Below, one piece after another: positions 3,971 through 5,260 of a stretch of DNA of 5,260 bases (positions within the stretch are counted from its first letter, which is position 1; every line of letters starts with the position of its first letter). Source of the stretch: Emcibacteraceae bacterium (GTDB lineage Bacteria; Pseudomonadota; Alphaproteobacteria; Sphingomonadales; Emcibacteraceae); NCBI GenBank assembly GCA_016763335.1, contig JAESUD010000325.1, positions 1 to 5,260 on the forward strand, written 5' to 3'. The position numbers and the translations under genes were made by a program. The notes below the pieces were generated by a model. It worked only from the letters and a program-made list of their open reading frames with translations. It was not told the origin of the DNA and searched no databases.

Positions 3971-5260
3971 TTAAATGGTGAAACTATCCCACGGGCCGGT
4001 AATCGCGAGAGTTTTGGTCGGCGATTGAATATTAATAAACAAAATAGTACCGTCAGGTGAAAAACAAGCCCCAGCGGTTTCCGAGGCAATTTTTAGTTTT
4101 GCTAACGCGTAAAGCTCACCATTTGGTGTTATTCCCCTTATATAATTGGTGGTGCCGTCATAATGGTCTTCGCAGACAATTAAATGGCCGTTTGGCGCAA
4201 CGGTGAGGTTGTCACCAAGGCCAAATGTGTCGGGATCAACAGATTCGAAAAATAACTGCAGCTTGCCTGGAATATTATTTTCTTGTGGTGTTCCTTCCGC
4301 GGGGGATGGTTGATACCTCATGATTTGTCCCAAGTTTTTAACGCCTCCCGTTGTGCAACAGAAATATAATTCGTTATCGCCCCAATATATGCCTTCGCCG
4401 CGGGCAAATATTGTTGCGCCCTTATTATATCCCTGAATTCTAAGGTCATCATTGGGGCTTTCTATATCGTTTATGTCGATCCATTTTGCATGGCGCCAAC
4501 TTCCTTGTTCAAATGAATTCTCAACCCAGTTTCTACTATCAAAACCTTTGTCTTGTCCTTTGATGCCCAGGGCTTGAAGTTTTCCGCCCTTAGCCAGTTC
4601 ACCGTATTTATTGGGAATGAACCGGTAAAAGAGGCTGTTTGGTCGGTCTTCGGTTAAATAAACAATGCCTGTTTTTGGGTCCACGCAAGCGGCTTCATGG
4701 TTAAAGCGGCCTAAAGCTTTTAATGGTGCAGGTTTGCTTATTTTATCTGCTTTTGCGGATACCTCAAAAACCCAACCGTGATCAAGTTGTCCATGTTCGC
4801 CTTTATTGAAGACGCTTTCTTCGCAGGATAACCAGCTGTCCCAAGGTGTAATGCCGCCGGCACAGTTTCTAGTGGTGCCAATTAAACTCCAATATTCCCG
4901 GACACGTTGCCCGGTCGCCATGTCATAAATAATTGTCGTCGTTCCGCCGGGTAGCGGCTCATCAGCAGGGGAACGATCATAGGCAAATTCAAGGAGCGGT
5001 TTTTGCATTTTTGACATTTCAGGGTCATGGTTATCCAGTGCCATTTCGTGATTTCTTATGAGAGCAACTTTTGATCCTTCTAAAGCGAAACATCCCATAC
5101 CATCTGCCTTGTTCGGTACCAGATAACCGTCATTCATCTTATCGCCAAAAGTGGATATGATTTTGTATGAAAACCCTTGTGGTAAATCGAGAATATCGTC
5201 AGGAACTAATGAGCCGTAACCGGTAACGTTTTTGTTAAACGCCGCTGACCCTTCCGCTAA
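3971..5260 (-). CDS. PhoX/DUF839 family phosphatase-like protein, 5' end outside window
   Basis: The frame stays open from the stop at 3971 to the right edge, giving the C-terminal 429 residues. An internal ATG at 5137 is not the start, because the 41 codons before it (including GYGSLVPDD and LDLPQGFSYKIIS) read as normal family sequence. Secretion or Tat signals would lie beyond the edge and cannot be judged. Family blocks, numbered from the first visible residue: RNHE (69-72), RNCAGGITPWDSWLSCEES (131-149), FNHEAACVDP (186-195), LTEDR (202-206), FARGEGIYW (285-293), and DNLTVAPNGHLIVCEDH (350-366). PhoX enzymes are usually exported Ca/Fe-dependent phosphomonoesterases whose metals are held by a cysteine and several acidic residues; the conserved NCAGG, CEE and CEDH blocks fit such a site. 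Many DUF839 members have no tested activity, so phosphatase function is likely but not certain. Confidence 0.88.
   Translation of the reverse strand, partial: LAEGSAAFNKNVTGYGSLVPDDILDLPQGFSYKIISTFGDKMNDGYLVPNKADGMGCFALEGSKVALIRNHEMALDNHDPEMSKMQKPLLEFAYDRSPADEPLPGGTTTIIYDMATGQRVREYWSLIGTTRNCAGGITPWDSWLSCEESVFNKGEHGQLDHGWVFEVSAKADKISKPAPLKALGRFNHEAACVDPKTGIVYLTEDRPNSLFYRFIPNKYGELAKGGKLQALGIKGQDKGFDSRNWVENSFEQGSWRHAKWIDINDIESPNDDLRIQGYNKGATIFARGEGIYWGDNELYFCCTTGGVKNLGQIMRYQPSPAEGTPQENNIPGKLQLFFESVDPDTFGLGDNLTVAPNGHLIVCEDHYDGTTNYIRGITPNGELYALAKLKIASETAGACFSPDGTILFINIQSPTKTLAITGPWDSFTI

Overview
The window is an AT-rich piece of a Gram-negative bacterial chromosome. The protein families and their style (MAPEG, PhoX/DUF839, a MarR with an N-terminal Cys-x-Cys, an IS1182-type transposase start) suggest an alphaproteobacterium, perhaps a marine low-GC lineage. 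That placement is an inference from protein flavour, not from a marker gene. No rRNA, tRNA or CRISPR array is visible.

Layout, left to right. Positions 1-55 hold the first 18 codons of an IS1182-family transposase running off the left edge on the minus strand. A noncoding stretch follows, ending in a strong 11-bp-stem hairpin (138-171). Next comes a compact minus-strand cassette: marR (1397 to 948), a 69-aa small protein (890 to 681) and a multi-pass membrane protein of unknown function (681 to 211). The last two overlap in TAATG. The same 15-nt stretch, containing the perfect palindrome GTGTATATACAC, lies in front of marR and again in front of the small gene, so MarR probably controls its own cassette. 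A 12-bp-stem hairpin (1466-1502) separates this cassette from a minus-strand MAPEG-family gene (1907 to 1515).

The MAPEG gene is divergent from a plus-strand TetR-family regulator (2059-2655). A near-perfect 20-bp palindrome (2016-2035) fills the spacer of a TTGACA-type promoter pointing at the MAPEG gene, which is the expected arrangement for TetR-type repression. The tetR gene converges with a minus-strand PLP-dependent trans-sulfuration enzyme (3863 to 2685, cystathionine beta-lyase-like). Upstream of that, after a 13-bp AT-rich inverted repeat (3926-3960), is the 3' part of a PhoX/DUF839 family gene that enters from the right edge (5260 to 3971). Its reading frame stays open to the edge, so its start is not in the window.

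Two local regulatory circuits stand out: MarR with two identical operators over an uncharacterised small-protein/membrane-protein pair, and TetR with a promoter-embedded operator over a MAPEG gene. Both look like stress- or chemical-responsive modules, but the inducing signals are not visible in the sequence. The MarR-controlled pair is the best candidate for an undescribed system.
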